Assembly (NCBI GenBank): GCA_002281095.1
Contig: NCFI01000009.1
Span: 1-37,805 of the forward strand
Direction: 5' to 3'
Origin: Thiotrichales bacterium 35-46-9
GTDB lineage: Bacteria; Pseudomonadota; Gammaproteobacteria; Thiomicrospirales; Thiomicrospiraceae
Length of the DNA: 37,805 bases
The position numbers and the translations under genes are program-made. Below, piece by piece: positions 24,116 through 33,058 of the stretch. How positions within the stretch are numbered: position 1 is the stretch's first letter; every line of letters starts with the position of its first letter. The notes under the pieces are model-generated. The model was not told the origin of the DNA. It worked only from the letters and a program-made list of their open reading frames with translations, and did no database searches.

Positions 24116-26310
24116 AACGGCTGAGGGATAAATTTAAGCCCTACCGATTTGTGCTACTCATTGCAGTGCTCTTGGTTTTTTCATTGATTCTGCTCAGTCA
24201 AAGCCTACAGACAGCTCAAGATTTTACCAACACCTACGGCGCTTTGTTACTGATTAACCTACTGGGTGCCATCATTCTATTGGCTTGGTTGGCGTTCAAT
24301 CTCTGGCAACTGAAACAAGATATTGTTCGACAAACACCTGGCTCCAAACTACAAATTCGTCTGGTTGGTGTGCTTGCCTTACTGATTGGCATACCCATGC
24401 TGGTTGCCTTTTTCTTTGCCCGTCATGTGATTCATCAGAGTGTTGAAAACTGGTTTGATACCCAAACAGAAGAAGTGCTACAAGACGCACTGACGCTGAG
24501 TCGTAGCCTACTCGACCTCAAAACACGCGATAGTCTCAATCGTTTGGAAGGACTGATTCAACTCAATAAAGAAGGACTAATTAGTCAACCGACCTTTACC
24601 CTGACAGCGGTGGCAGAAATGTTGGGAGATCGTAATACGGACATCACCCTCTTTTCCAGCGCAGGACAAGTCATTGCTACTGCCAGTATTGACACCATTA
24701 ATACCAATAATCTGCTTCCCCAGCCCTTACCAGAAAATATTCTACAACAAGTGCGACAAGGCACACCTTATGCCGCCTTGGACGCTGACCCACTTTCAGA
24801 CGGCACTGTCAGTAGCTTTATTCGTATCGTCTTGCCGGTACGCGACCCCAACCAACGCATTCCCTCGTTATTGCAGGCGCAATTCCATTTACCCGACGAA
24901 CTGCGCCAGCAAACTGATCGCGTCAGCAAAGCCAACGCCCAGTATCAAACGCTCGCTTTTTTACGCGAACCACTCAAGACCTCCGTTACGATTAACTTGG
25001 CCTTGGTGGTACTGCTGACGCTGCTCGGCGCGGTATTAGCGGGCATTCAAGCGACGCGCAACTTTATTCGCCCTGTCAGCGAATTGACCCAAGGCGCACG
25101 TAACATTGCCAAAGGCGATTACAGCCAGCGTTTAGAAACCGACCGTCATGATGAACTGGGTGACTTGATGCACACCTTTAACGACATGGCAGAACAAATT
25201 CAAAAATCACGCGATGAATTAAGACGTAGCCAACTGACCGCTGAAGGTCAAAAACGCTATTTACAAATTCTGCTGAATCAAATTACTGCTGGTGTACTGA
25301 CCTGTGATCCCAAACTACGATTGCGTACTGCGAATAATGCCGCATCTCGTTTGCTTGGCACATCACTCGACAGTCACATAGGATTATCTCTGAACGAACT
25401 GCTTGAAAAGCACAGTCCACTCTCGCCGTTTTTAGAAGCCATCGAAAGTGCCGCACAAGAGCTTGCTCCACAAAGTGAAAAAGCATGGGAAAACCAAATA
25501 TCCATCGATGCTGCTGACAGTCGTCATATTTTGATGCTACGCATCAATCGATTGCCAGATTTACTGCATACATCGGGCGGCTTACTGGTTGTGTTTGACG
25601 ATATTACCGCTATTGTACAATCACAGCGTTACGCTGCATGGCAAGATATCGCCCGCAGACTCGCTCATGAAATCAAAAACCCCCTAACGCCTATTCAATT
25701 GGCAGCGGATCGCATGCGTTACCGATTACTGGATCATCTTAACGAAGAGGATGCACGCATTCTCGACCGAGCCACCCATACCATTATTCAACAGGTCGAT
25801 TCCATGAAGCGCTTGGTACAGGACTTTTCGGACTTCGCTAAAAGCCCGAAAGTAGTGATGCAACAAATCGACCTCAACAACTTCATTCAAGATATGGCGA
25901 TTATGTATCCGCTCACCGATAAACAACGTATGCGTATTCAGCTACAACTCGACCATCAGTGCCCTCACATCATCGCCGATTTGGGACGCCTGCGACAAAT
26001 GTTTCATAACCTCATCAAAAATGCGATTGAGGCCAGTGAAAAAGAAGAAAAGCCTAGCCTGATCATCAGTACGCAATGTGATAAGGAATATCTAAACTTG
26101 ACCTTTAGCGACAATGGTCCTGGTATTCCCGAAGACTTACGGCTGTGGATTTTTGAACCCTACTCGACGAACAAACCCAAGGGAACAGGGCTAGGAATGG
26201 CTATTGTCAAACGCATCCTAGATGAGCATCAGGCTAGCATCAGCATTGGCAGTAATGACCCACAAGGTGCTAGAATTAACGTTTCGTTTCCCCTCAACCC
26301 AAAAGGTTAG
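24112..26310 (+). CDS. ntrY: NtrY-like membrane sensor histidine kinase, 732 aa
   Basis: A membrane sensor that should phosphorylate the NtrX-like regulator encoded next. I start at ATG 24112, which overlaps the previous stop; an ATG 48 bases earlier lies inside that gene and adds only a non-homologous end. Membrane segments lie at about 13-30, 43-63, 84-103 and 292-312, with a large sensor region between 104 and 291. HAMP follows at about 312-365 (FIRPVSELTQGARNIAKGDY), then PAS at about 380-500. The HisKA H-box is RRLAHEIKNPLTPIQL with His519. The ATPase domain has LRQMFHNLIKNAIEAS, DNGPGIPEDL and GTGLGMAIVKRI. The signal is unknown; NtrY family kinases have been linked to nitrogen and redox responses. 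Confidence 0.92.
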   Translation: MKRLRDKFKPYRFVLLIAVLLVFSLILLSQSLQTAQDFTNTYGALLLINLLGAIILLAWLAFNLWQLKQDIVRQTPGSKLQIRLVGVLALLIGIPMLVAFFFARHVIHQSVENWFDTQTEEVLQDALTLSRSLLDLKTRDSLNRLEGLIQLNKEGLISQPTFTLTAVAEMLGDRNTDITLFSSAGQVIATASIDTINTNNLLPQPLPENILQQVRQGTPYAALDADPLSDGTVSSFIRIVLPVRDPNQRIPSLLQAQFHLPDELRQQTDRVSKANAQYQTLAFLREPLKTSVTINLALVVLLTLLGAVLAGIQATRNFIRPVSELTQGARNIAKGDYSQRLETDRHDELGDLMHTFNDMAEQIQKSRDELRRSQLTAEGQKRYLQILLNQITAGVLTCDPKLRLRTANNAASRLLGTSLDSHIGLSLNELLEKHSPLSPFLEAIESAAQELAPQSEKAWENQISIDAADSRHILMLRINRLPDLLHTSGGLLVVFDDITAIVQSQRYAAWQDIARRLAHEIKNPLTPIQLAADRMRYRLLDHLNEEDARILDRATHTIIQQVDSMKRLVQDFSDFAKSPKVVMQQIDLNNFIQDMAIMYPLTDKQRMRIQLQLDHQCPHIIADLGRLRQMFHNLIKNAIEASEKEEKPSLIISTQCDKEYLNLTFSDNGPGIPEDLRLWIFEPYSTNKPKGTGLGMAIVKRILDEHQASISIGSNDPQGARINVSFPLNPKG

Positions 26311-26312
26311 TC

Positions 26313-27662
26313 ATGAGCAAGGCACATATTCTCGTTATCGACGATGAACCCGATATCACCACTCTCATCCAAGACATTCTGGAAGACGAGGGTTATCAGG
26401 TGGATGTCGCCAATACCGGCAATCAAGGGCGTGACTTAGCACAACGGAGTCACTATGATCTACTCTTACTCGATGTTTGGCTACCTGACATTGACGGCAT
26501 TAGCCTACTCAAAGAGTTTTTAGTACTACCTAACGCCCCTTCCATGGTCATGATGTCAGGCCATGCCACCATTGAAACAGCGGTAGAAGCCACCAAATTG
26601 GGCGCTGTTGACTTTTTAGAAAAACCGCTTTCCTTAGCAAGGTTACTGGCAACCGTTGAGCACGCTTTGGCCGAGAGGGATTTAGCCAGCACCCTCACTC
26701 ATAGCGATGTGCCTAGCCAAGAAGGGCCTATTGGTCGTTCCGCTGCCATTAAGCAATTACGCGAACAAATCAAAAAATTGGCCCCATTAGATGCCCCCGT
26801 TTTGATTGAAGGTGAAGCAGGGAGCGGCAAAAAACTCGCTGCTTATGCACTCCACCGCACCAGCCCAGAGCGAGGCAAACCCTTTGCAATGGTGACGGCG
26901 GCGCAACTCAACGACCCCATTACCTTTAGTGAATGGGTGGGCGCAGACACCGATGGCAAATTAGCGCAAGCCAAAGGCGGCACCATTGTCATCGAAGACG
27001 TGGACACGCTCACACCCCAAACACAACAATGGCTCGATCGTTGGTTGAGCACCGGTATGATGACACGCTTAGATGGACAACAAGTCCCCTTACCTGCACG
27101 GATTATTGCGCTTACCTTATCGCCATTAGTGCCTTTGGTTTCACAACATCGCTTTAAGGATGAACTTTATTATCGCTTGTCGGTATTGAGTTTGAGCATG
27201 CCACCCTTGCGAGATCGCAAGGAGGACATTCCTGAGTTGCTAGATTATTACATTGACCATTTTGTCCGTCAGCACAACCTAAAATATCGACGCTTTGGTA
27301 TTGCAGCACAAAACATTCTGCGTCAACACACTTGGCCAGGCAATGTACGCGAGTTAAAAAATCTGGTGCATCGTTTACTGCTGTTGGGTGGTGATGAAAC
27401 GATTGGTGAACAAGAAATTCAACAAGCGCTAACCGCTCAGCAAAGTTCAGAAGATAAAAGCCACCCCTGCCCGCTCAATTTGAGCCTACCACTTAAAGAA
27501 GCTCGTGAAGCCTTTGAGCGTCGTTACTTAACAGAACTCTTGGTCAATACACAAGGATCCGTTTCAGAAACGGCTCGTTTGGCAGGGCTTGAACGTACCC
27601 ATTTATATCGTAAATTAAAAAGCCTCAATATTGACCTGCATACAGGGAGCCATAACGCATGA
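26313..27662 (+). CDS. ntrX: NtrX-like response regulator with a degenerate sigma54-activator core, 449 aa
   Basis: A receiver domain at 1-120 has the acidic pair Asp10-Asp11... region, phosphoacceptor Asp54 in LLLDVWLPD and Lys in FLEKP. An AAA+ domain follows at about 137-370, with Walker A GEAGSGKK at 167-174. The Walker B end reads IEDVD instead of the usual LDEI. The GAFTGA loop that contacts sigma54 is absent: FSEWVGADTDGKLAQAKGG runs through that place. Arg-bearing LYYRLSVLSLSMPPLRDRKEDI is retained. A Fis-type HTH closes the protein (GSVSETARLAGLERTHLYRKL). So it probably controls promoters without activating sigma54. It starts two bases after ntrY and overlaps trkA by four. Confidence 0.9.
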   Translation: MSKAHILVIDDEPDITTLIQDILEDEGYQVDVANTGNQGRDLAQRSHYDLLLLDVWLPDIDGISLLKEFLVLPNAPSMVMMSGHATIETAVEATKLGAVDFLEKPLSLARLLATVEHALAERDLASTLTHSDVPSQEGPIGRSAAIKQLREQIKKLAPLDAPVLIEGEAGSGKKLAAYALHRTSPERGKPFAMVTAAQLNDPITFSEWVGADTDGKLAQAKGGTIVIEDVDTLTPQTQQWLDRWLSTGMMTRLDGQQVPLPARIIALTLSPLVPLVSQHRFKDELYYRLSVLSLSMPPLRDRKEDIPELLDYYIDHFVRQHNLKYRRFGIAAQNILRQHTWPGNVRELKNLVHRLLLLGGDETIGEQEIQQALTAQQSSEDKSHPCPLNLSLPLKEAREAFERRYLTELLVNTQGSVSETARLAGLERTHLYRKLKSLNIDLHTGSHNA

Positions 27663-29044
27663 ATATCATCATTCTGGGTGCTGGACAAGTTGGCTCTGCC
27701 CTAGCGCAATTTCTAGCAAAAGAAAATAACAACATCACCATCGTTGATACTGACACCCAGCGCTTGCAGAAATTGCAAGACCATATTGATGTTCGCACGG
27801 TTGTTGGACATGCCGCTTATCCTTCCATATTGGAGCAAGCTGGTGCCGAAGATGCGGATATGCTCATTGCCGTCACGCCAAGTGACGAAGTCAACCTACT
27901 GGCCTGCCAAATTGCCAAAATTTTATTTAAGATTCCCGATAAAATTGCCCGCATTCGTCGCAGTGAATACATCACCCATCCCGAACTTTTTGATGTCGAT
28001 TTTTCAGCCGATGCCATGGCGATTAACACCATTATTAGCCCAGAGGTATTGGTTACACGCTATATTGAGCAGCTCATTCGCTACCCTGGCTCGTTACAGG
28101 TACTCGACTTTGCTGACGGCAAATTACGACTGGTCGGCTTACGCGTGCGCTCAACAGGTCCAATGCTTGGACAAACCATTCGTGATGTCACCGCCAAGCT
28201 ATCTCAACAACAGGAAATTCGTATTGTTGCCATTTACCGTAACAATGCTGCCATTGCTCCCGATGGCGACACCATGTTTATTGAAGGCGACGAAGTCTTT
28301 TTCCTAGCACAAGCGGATGCCATCATCGGCATTATGCGCAAGCTACAACGTCAGGACTTACCTTACCGTAAAATCTTTATTGCAGGTGGCGGCAATGTTG
28401 GACTACGTTTAGCAAAATCACTCGAAAAAGATTTTCAAGTCAAACTGTTAGAACACAACTTAGGTCGCTGTCGTGAAATCGCTGAAGAGCTAAGTGACGC
28501 CGTAGTGCTCCACGGTGATGCGATGGATCGAGATTTACTGTTAGAAGAAAACATTGATCATACCGACCTGTTCATTGGTGTGACCAATCATGACGAAGCC
28601 AATATTCTTTCTTCCATGTTCGCTAAACAACTCGGCGCTCGTAAAATCATGACACTGGTCAATAACAGTGACTATGTGAACATGATTCAAGATGACAAGA
28701 TTGATATTGCCATTTCTGCCGATCAAATTACAGTCTCTAGCTTACTCGCCAAGGTGCGCCAAGGTAGCACTGCGGTAGTACACACACTACGTCGTGGCGC
28801 TGCTGAAGCCATTGAAGTCGTTATTCATGGCAGTGAAAACACGTCCAACGTGGTCGGCAAAGCGGTAGAGCAAATTCAGTGGCCGCCAGCAACGCTCGTT
28901 GGAGCGATTGTACGCGAAGAACAAGTACTCATGGCACACCATGATACCATCATCGAATCGGGTGATCATGTGGTGCTGTTTGTCGCTGACAGTGAACAAG
29001 TGCTCGCTATCGAAAAATTGGTCACTCCCAAAAAATTAACTTAA
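27659..29044 (+). CDS. trkA: Trk potassium uptake regulatory subunit TrkA, 461 aa
   Basis: A cytosolic, nucleotide-binding gating protein for the TrkH channel. It holds two tandem RCK units: NIIILGAGQVGSALAQFLA at the N-terminus and KIFIAGGGNVGLRLAKSLE at about 240-259. Both are glycine-rich NAD-binding loops, and each is followed by a TrkA-C domain. LIAVTPSDEVNLLACQIAK and IGVTNHDEANILSSMFAKQ are the matching second halves. Length matches E. coli (458). It is placed between ntrX and trkH. Confidence 0.97.
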   Translation: MNIIILGAGQVGSALAQFLAKENNNITIVDTDTQRLQKLQDHIDVRTVVGHAAYPSILEQAGAEDADMLIAVTPSDEVNLLACQIAKILFKIPDKIARIRRSEYITHPELFDVDFSADAMAINTIISPEVLVTRYIEQLIRYPGSLQVLDFADGKLRLVGLRVRSTGPMLGQTIRDVTAKLSQQQEIRIVAIYRNNAAIAPDGDTMFIEGDEVFFLAQADAIIGIMRKLQRQDLPYRKIFIAGGGNVGLRLAKSLEKDFQVKLLEHNLGRCREIAEELSDAVVLHGDAMDRDLLLEENIDHTDLFIGVTNHDEANILSSMFAKQLGARKIMTLVNNSDYVNMIQDDKIDIAISADQITVSSLLAKVRQGSTAVVHTLRRGAAEAIEVVIHGSENTSNVVGKAVEQIQWPPATLVGAIVREEQVLMAHHDTIIESGDHVVLFVADSEQVLAIEKLVTPKKLT

Positions 29045-29078
29045 CGTCAAATAGACTCAGTAAAGGCTCTTCCTAACG

Positions 29079-30533
29079 ATGGACTTAAAAGTTATTCAGC
29101 GCATTTTGGGCTTTTTGCTCATGGTGTTTAGTGTCACACTCTTACCGCCCATTATGGTTGACTTGATTTATCAAGAAGGTCGTTGGACCAACTTTTTCTT
29201 TCCATTGCTGCTCAATTTAAGTGTTGGCTTTTTACTCTGGTACCCCGCTCGCCATAATCGCAGTGAAATGCGTATTCGTGATGGCTTTTTCATCTCTGCC
29301 ATGTTTTGGGTCGTACTTTCCTTAGTGGCGAGCACTCCCTTTCAACTCACGCCTGAACTACAACTTTCCTTTACTGATGCTGTTTTTGAGGCCACCAGTG
29401 GACTGACCTCAACAGGCGCTTCTGTCATCACAGGCTTAGACCAGCTACCACATGCCATTTTATATTATCGTCAACAACTTAACTGGTTGGGTGGGTTGGG
29501 TATTGTCGTATTAGCGGTAGCCATCCTGCCCATGTTAGGGGTTGGTGGTATGCAACTTTATAAAACGGAAATGTCAGGACCATCTAAAAACGACAAAATG
29601 GCACCCCGTATTGCCGAGACGGCGCGCGGATTATGGATCGTTTATGTTTCGTTAACCCTGGCGTGTATCAGTGCTTTTTGGCTGGGTGGTATGAGCCTAT
29701 TTGATGCCATTGGTTACGCTTTTTCAGTGATGTCACTTGGCGGATTTGCGCCGCATGATGCCAGTATGGGCTACTACGACACCCCTTATTTACTTTTTGT
29801 CGGTGGCTTATTCATTCTGATCAGTGGCATTAATTTTACCCTACACTTTACTGCATGGCGCAGCATGGGCGTTGCTCACTATTGGCGCAATCCCGAAGTA
29901 CGCATGTACTTACTCATCGTCTCTATCGCCACAGTGATCATGACAGCAACCCTCTGGCATCATCAAGTTTATGATTCATTAGAATTATCGTTTTTACACG
30001 GTTTTTTCAACATGATTAGTGTGATGACGACGACCGGACTCACCACCTCCGATTTATCCTTGTGGCCGACCTTCATTCCCGTACTGCTCATTATGCTCAG
30101 CTTCATTGGCGGCTCTGCTGGCTCGACCGCAGGCGGTATCAAAGTGGTACGTATTTTATTGTTATGGAAACAAGGCATGCGCGAACTTTACCGCTTGGTT
30201 CATCCTAATTCAGTTGTACCTATCAAGCTCGGCACACAAACTGTTTCCGACAGCGTTATCAGTGCAGTATGGGCCTTTTTTGCCCTTTATATCTTCACGG
30301 CTGCATTTATTACCTTATTGTTCATGGCAACGGGACTCGACTTTTTTAGTGCTTTTGCGACCACAGCCGGCACCCTAAACAATATGGGAGTTGGACTAGG
30401 TGGGAGTGTCAGCGGTGGATTCGCCGCCTTATCCGACACGGCAACTTGGATAGGCACCTTTGCCATGCTGCTCGGACGCTTGGAGTTGTTTACGCTGCTG
30501 GTTTTATTTACACGCGCTTTTTGGCGTGGCTAA
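29079..30533 (+). CDS. trkH: Trk potassium transporter membrane subunit TrkH, 484 aa
   Basis: The K+-translocating membrane protein, with four pore-like repeats and about ten membrane helices. Selectivity-filter segments can be seen at ATSGLTSTGASVI, VMSLGGFAPHD, VMTTTGLTTSDLSLWP and TAGTLNNMGVGLG. GGSAGSTAGGIKVVRILLLWKQ is the intramembrane loop that gates the channel. ILYYRQQLNWLGGLGIVVLAVAI is also typical. Length matches E. coli TrkH (483). Last gene of the operon, 34 bases after trkA, with a hairpin downstream. Confidence 0.97.
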   Translation: MDLKVIQRILGFLLMVFSVTLLPPIMVDLIYQEGRWTNFFFPLLLNLSVGFLLWYPARHNRSEMRIRDGFFISAMFWVVLSLVASTPFQLTPELQLSFTDAVFEATSGLTSTGASVITGLDQLPHAILYYRQQLNWLGGLGIVVLAVAILPMLGVGGMQLYKTEMSGPSKNDKMAPRIAETARGLWIVYVSLTLACISAFWLGGMSLFDAIGYAFSVMSLGGFAPHDASMGYYDTPYLLFVGGLFILISGINFTLHFTAWRSMGVAHYWRNPEVRMYLLIVSIATVIMTATLWHHQVYDSLELSFLHGFFNMISVMTTTGLTTSDLSLWPTFIPVLLIMLSFIGGSAGSTAGGIKVVRILLLWKQGMRELYRLVHPNSVVPIKLGTQTVSDSVISAVWAFFALYIFTAAFITLLFMATGLDFFSAFATTAGTLNNMGVGLGGSVSGGFAALSDTATWIGTFAMLLGRLELFTLLVLFTRAFWRG

Positions 30534-30602
30534 GAAGACTCTGAATCATGGCTTCTACTCCGTAGCGCTAAAGCGTCGTTGCCTATTCAGACTTCCTATT
30601 TT
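30534..30602 (-). repeat. Inverted half copy E of the repeat family, acting as terminator
   Basis: Between the convergent trkH and lptG genes. GAAGACTCTGAAT (30534-30546) pairs with ATTCAGACTTC (30585-30595) with a two-base bulge. On the minus strand, the bases at 30584-30602 match 33140-33158 of copy D for 19 consecutive positions (AAAATAGGAAGTCTGAATA). Only the second-hairpin part is present. It probably ends trkH and lptG transcripts. Confidence 0.7.
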
Positions 30603-30619
30603 CATTTTTTAGCTATTCC

Positions 30620-31726
30620 CTAACGCATCCTAGCCAGTAGCATTAAACTGACCAATAAAATCGTCGTTGGCAACAAGAAGGCACTGATCACCGCCGGCAA
30701 ATGTGCCAAAGCCACCATGTCACCAACGACACGATTCAGTAAAAAGAATACCAATCCAATGACAATGCCCAATAACACGCGTCCACCCATACTGGCGCTA
30801 CGACCCGCGCTAAGCAATAAGGTAAGCGCCAACGCCAGCATGGCCAACAATGAAATAGGATGAGCAAGCTTACGCCACAAAGCCAGCTCTAGCGTCTGTG
30901 TCTGTAATCCGCTGGCCTTCATACTGTCGATTTGTGAACGCAGCTCAATCCAAGACCAATTTTTCTTATCCTGTGCCATTAGAGACAATGCCATCGGTTC
31001 AAAAGGCAAAGTCACCGCTAGGCTTGCCTGTTGCGTTTGTTGCCAAGTTAAACCTGTAAACGGAAAATCGCCACCAATGGCTTCTGTTGCGACCTGTTGC
31101 TGACGTACTTCGCGCAAAATCCATTGACGACTTGTGGCGTCAAAATCAGCCTGTTGCGCTTGAATCACATGATAACGATCTTGAGCGCTATCCAACTCGT
31201 AAATAATGACACCTGCCAGTTGGTCTTGCTTCACCACGGTTTGTGCTGTGATGTAACGCCGCTGATCTTTCGTCCAAAAGCCCGTTTCACCCGCTAAGGA
31301 TAAATGCTGCGCCCCATTCACCAAACGCAATTGCAGCGCTGTTTTTTCTGCCCAAGGCGCTAAACTTTCACCCACCAAAAGCATCATCAACCAAATCAGC
31401 AACAATCCCTTAGCCAAGGCGAGCAAAATACGAGAAGGCGACCAACCACTAGCACGGATAATGGTTAGCTCACTTTGCGCAGCTAACTGCCCTATGCCCG
31501 CTAACACACCAATCAGCAACGCCATGGGGAAGACTTCATAGGCATAAGCGGGCATTTTTAGCAACGCAAACAACAAGGCTTTAGAGAGTGGATAATTTTC
31601 TGACAAACGCCCCAGTTGGGACAATAACTCTGAAAAACCCAGCAAAGCGGTGAGCAATAACATAGCAGCGAACACTGGCCAAACAACGGACTGCGCTAAA
31701 TAACGTTCTATTTTACCGAATAACAT
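30620..31726 (-). CDS. lptG: LPS export ABC transporter permease LptG, 368 aa
   Basis: One of the two inner-membrane permeases of the LptB2FG lipopolysaccharide extractor. I place the start at ATG 31726, eight bases after GAGG, giving MLFGKIERYLAQSVVWPVF. An open stretch of 28 codons upstream comes from repeat copy C and has no homology. Membrane helices lie near 14-35, 56-85 and 93-120 in the N-terminal half and three near the C-terminus, with a periplasmic beta domain between. LTIIRASGWSPSRIL is the coupling helix to LptB. It is the distal gene, separated from lptF by about 160 bases that hold repeat copy C. The lptF-first order fits the family. LptB is not in the window. Confidence 0.93.
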   Translation of the reverse strand: MLFGKIERYLAQSVVWPVFAAMLLLTALLGFSELLSQLGRLSENYPLSKALLFALLKMPAYAYEVFPMALLIGVLAGIGQLAAQSELTIIRASGWSPSRILLALAKGLLLIWLMMLLVGESLAPWAEKTALQLRLVNGAQHLSLAGETGFWTKDQRRYITAQTVVKQDQLAGVIIYELDSAQDRYHVIQAQQADFDATSRQWILREVRQQQVATEAIGGDFPFTGLTWQQTQQASLAVTLPFEPMALSLMAQDKKNWSWIELRSQIDSMKASGLQTQTLELALWRKLAHPISLLAMLALALTLLLSAGRSASMGGRVLLGIVIGLVFFLLNRVVGDMVALAHLPAVISAFLLPTTILLVSLMLLARMR

Positions 31727-31750
31727 TAGGTGACCTCTAAAACCCCTAAC

Positions 31751-31875
31751 GGGAAGGGGGGCTGGGGGAAGGGCTTGATGATAGAGGCATTTAACCACTT
31801 GATTTAACACCCTTCCACCAGAAATTTAATGAACTTGGGAACTCTATAAACCCACGAAGTGGAGTTTATAGAGAT
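31751..31875 (+). repeat. Two-hairpin repeat family, copy C, between lptF and lptG
   Basis: G-tracts of 3, 6, 5 and 3 with loops AA, CT and AA (31751-31773) fit the canonical G-quadruplex pattern. The arm can pair with CCCTTCCACCAG (31810-31821). The second hairpin, 31842-31873, is the best in the set: CTCTATAAAC pairs with GTTTATAGAG, with an inner CCAC-GAA-GTGG and one bulged A. The G-rich strand is opposite to lptF-lptG transcription. Confidence 0.88.
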
Positions 31876-31885
31876 GCCCATAAGG

Positions 31886-32965
31886 CTATTTTCCTATCAA
31901 CCGACGCTTGAGCAACCACCACCAATGCACAATGGGCATCACTACTAATAATGGGAAAACGAGCATCATCAGCATCCCTGGAAACACCGGCAGACCACCG
32001 CTCTGAATTTGTGAACGCAAGGCAATGGCTACCTGCATAAAGAGCAAATAAAAACCCAGCCCCAAAGCCATGCGTGAGTAACGCCCTTTACGCGGCCCCA
32101 CTCTCGCTAAACGCCAACCCACAAAAGCCAGCACTAATACACTCGCCATAACAAAAAAACGCCACTGCAAATGCGCCATGGCACGGGGTTCATCGCGCTT
32201 TTGCCATAGCGTTAGCGTGTCCATGGCTTCAATATCTAACGCCGACAAGGTTACTTGCCAATCTGGCAACCAAACCGTCATACGCTCAAAACGTTGACTC
32301 ATCAACTCTTCTGGACCCAGCAAACCACTCATCACCTGACCATTAAGCAAAATGAGCTGTGTTCGCCCCTGTTGTTGCTCAAAATAACCGCGTGGCGCCA
32401 ACAATAATTGATCGAGCTTTTCTGGGGTGCGCAATTGAATGAAAATATCCGTTAATTCGCCTTTAGCACTCACTGTTTCCGCATAAAACACCCCTTGCGA
32501 TGAGGGCAAGGGCGTAAAACGCCCACCAACCAGTGATTTAATATGCGTTCGCAACTGACCTTCTGCCAAAATATTCCGTTCCTGTTGCATCGACCAAGCC
32601 GCGCCAAACAAGGAAAAGAAGCCTGCCATTAAGGCGGCAATTAACGCCAGCAGCATGACCAAACGAACAAAATAGCGTGGCGCTATGCCACTGGCGGCCA
32701 AAACTTCCATTTCTCGATCATGATACAGACGACCAAAAGTGAGCATCACCGCTAAGAGCACCGATAACGGTAATAAAATTTCCATCGCCATCGGGATTTT
32801 CAACAACACCAATTGCAACACCAAGTCGGGACTCAATCGACCTTCCAAAGCTTCAGTCAGCAAACGAGCAACTTCTCCGCCCATGATGACCAATAGCAAT
32901 ACTCCCAACACCGCCACGAAGGATAGGGTCATTTCTCGACTGATATAAGCGGTTAGTAAACGCAT
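31886..32965 (-). CDS. lptF: LPS export ABC transporter permease LptF, 359 aa
   Basis: Partner permease of LptG. It begins MRLLTAYISREMTLSFVAVLGVLLLVIMGG, the usual first helix. Helices follow near 45-75 and 95-120, then a periplasmic jellyroll-like region and three helices at about 265-355. VLAASGIAPRYFVRLVML is the LptB coupling segment. GAAWSMQQERNILAEGQLRTHIKSL and GGRFTPLPSSQGVFYAE are conserved in LptF. Length matches E. coli (366). It reads away from pepA; the two share a 252-base intergenic region holding repeat copy D. Confidence 0.93.
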   Translation of the reverse strand: MRLLTAYISREMTLSFVAVLGVLLLVIMGGEVARLLTEALEGRLSPDLVLQLVLLKIPMAMEILLPLSVLLAVMLTFGRLYHDREMEVLAASGIAPRYFVRLVMLLALIAALMAGFFSLFGAAWSMQQERNILAEGQLRTHIKSLVGGRFTPLPSSQGVFYAETVSAKGELTDIFIQLRTPEKLDQLLLAPRGYFEQQQGRTQLILLNGQVMSGLLGPEELMSQRFERMTVWLPDWQVTLSALDIEAMDTLTLWQKRDEPRAMAHLQWRFFVMASVLVLAFVGWRLARVGPRKGRYSRMALGLGFYLLFMQVAIALRSQIQSGGLPVFPGMLMMLVFPLLVVMPIVHWWWLLKRRLIGK

Positions 32966-33004
32966 GGGTGGATAACTTTACTCATTAATGATTAGTGCCA
33001 GTGC

Positions 33005-33033
33005 TTGTGCATTAGACACAAATTGAGTATTGT
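33005..33033 (+). promoter_or_regulatory. Possible pepA promoter
   Basis: TTGTGC (33005-33010), 17 bases, then TATTGT (33028-33033). A TTGTG/CACAA inverted repeat overlaps it. A transcript from here would carry the whole of repeat copy D in its 5' leader of about 180 bases. Confidence 0.4.
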
Positions 33034-33058
33034 AAGTTAATATGTGCAAAATACAAAA

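Noticed and set aside
31727-31810. Twenty-eight-codon extension of LptG
   Set aside because: It derives from repeat copy C; the inner ATG has GAGG at good distance and matches the family start.
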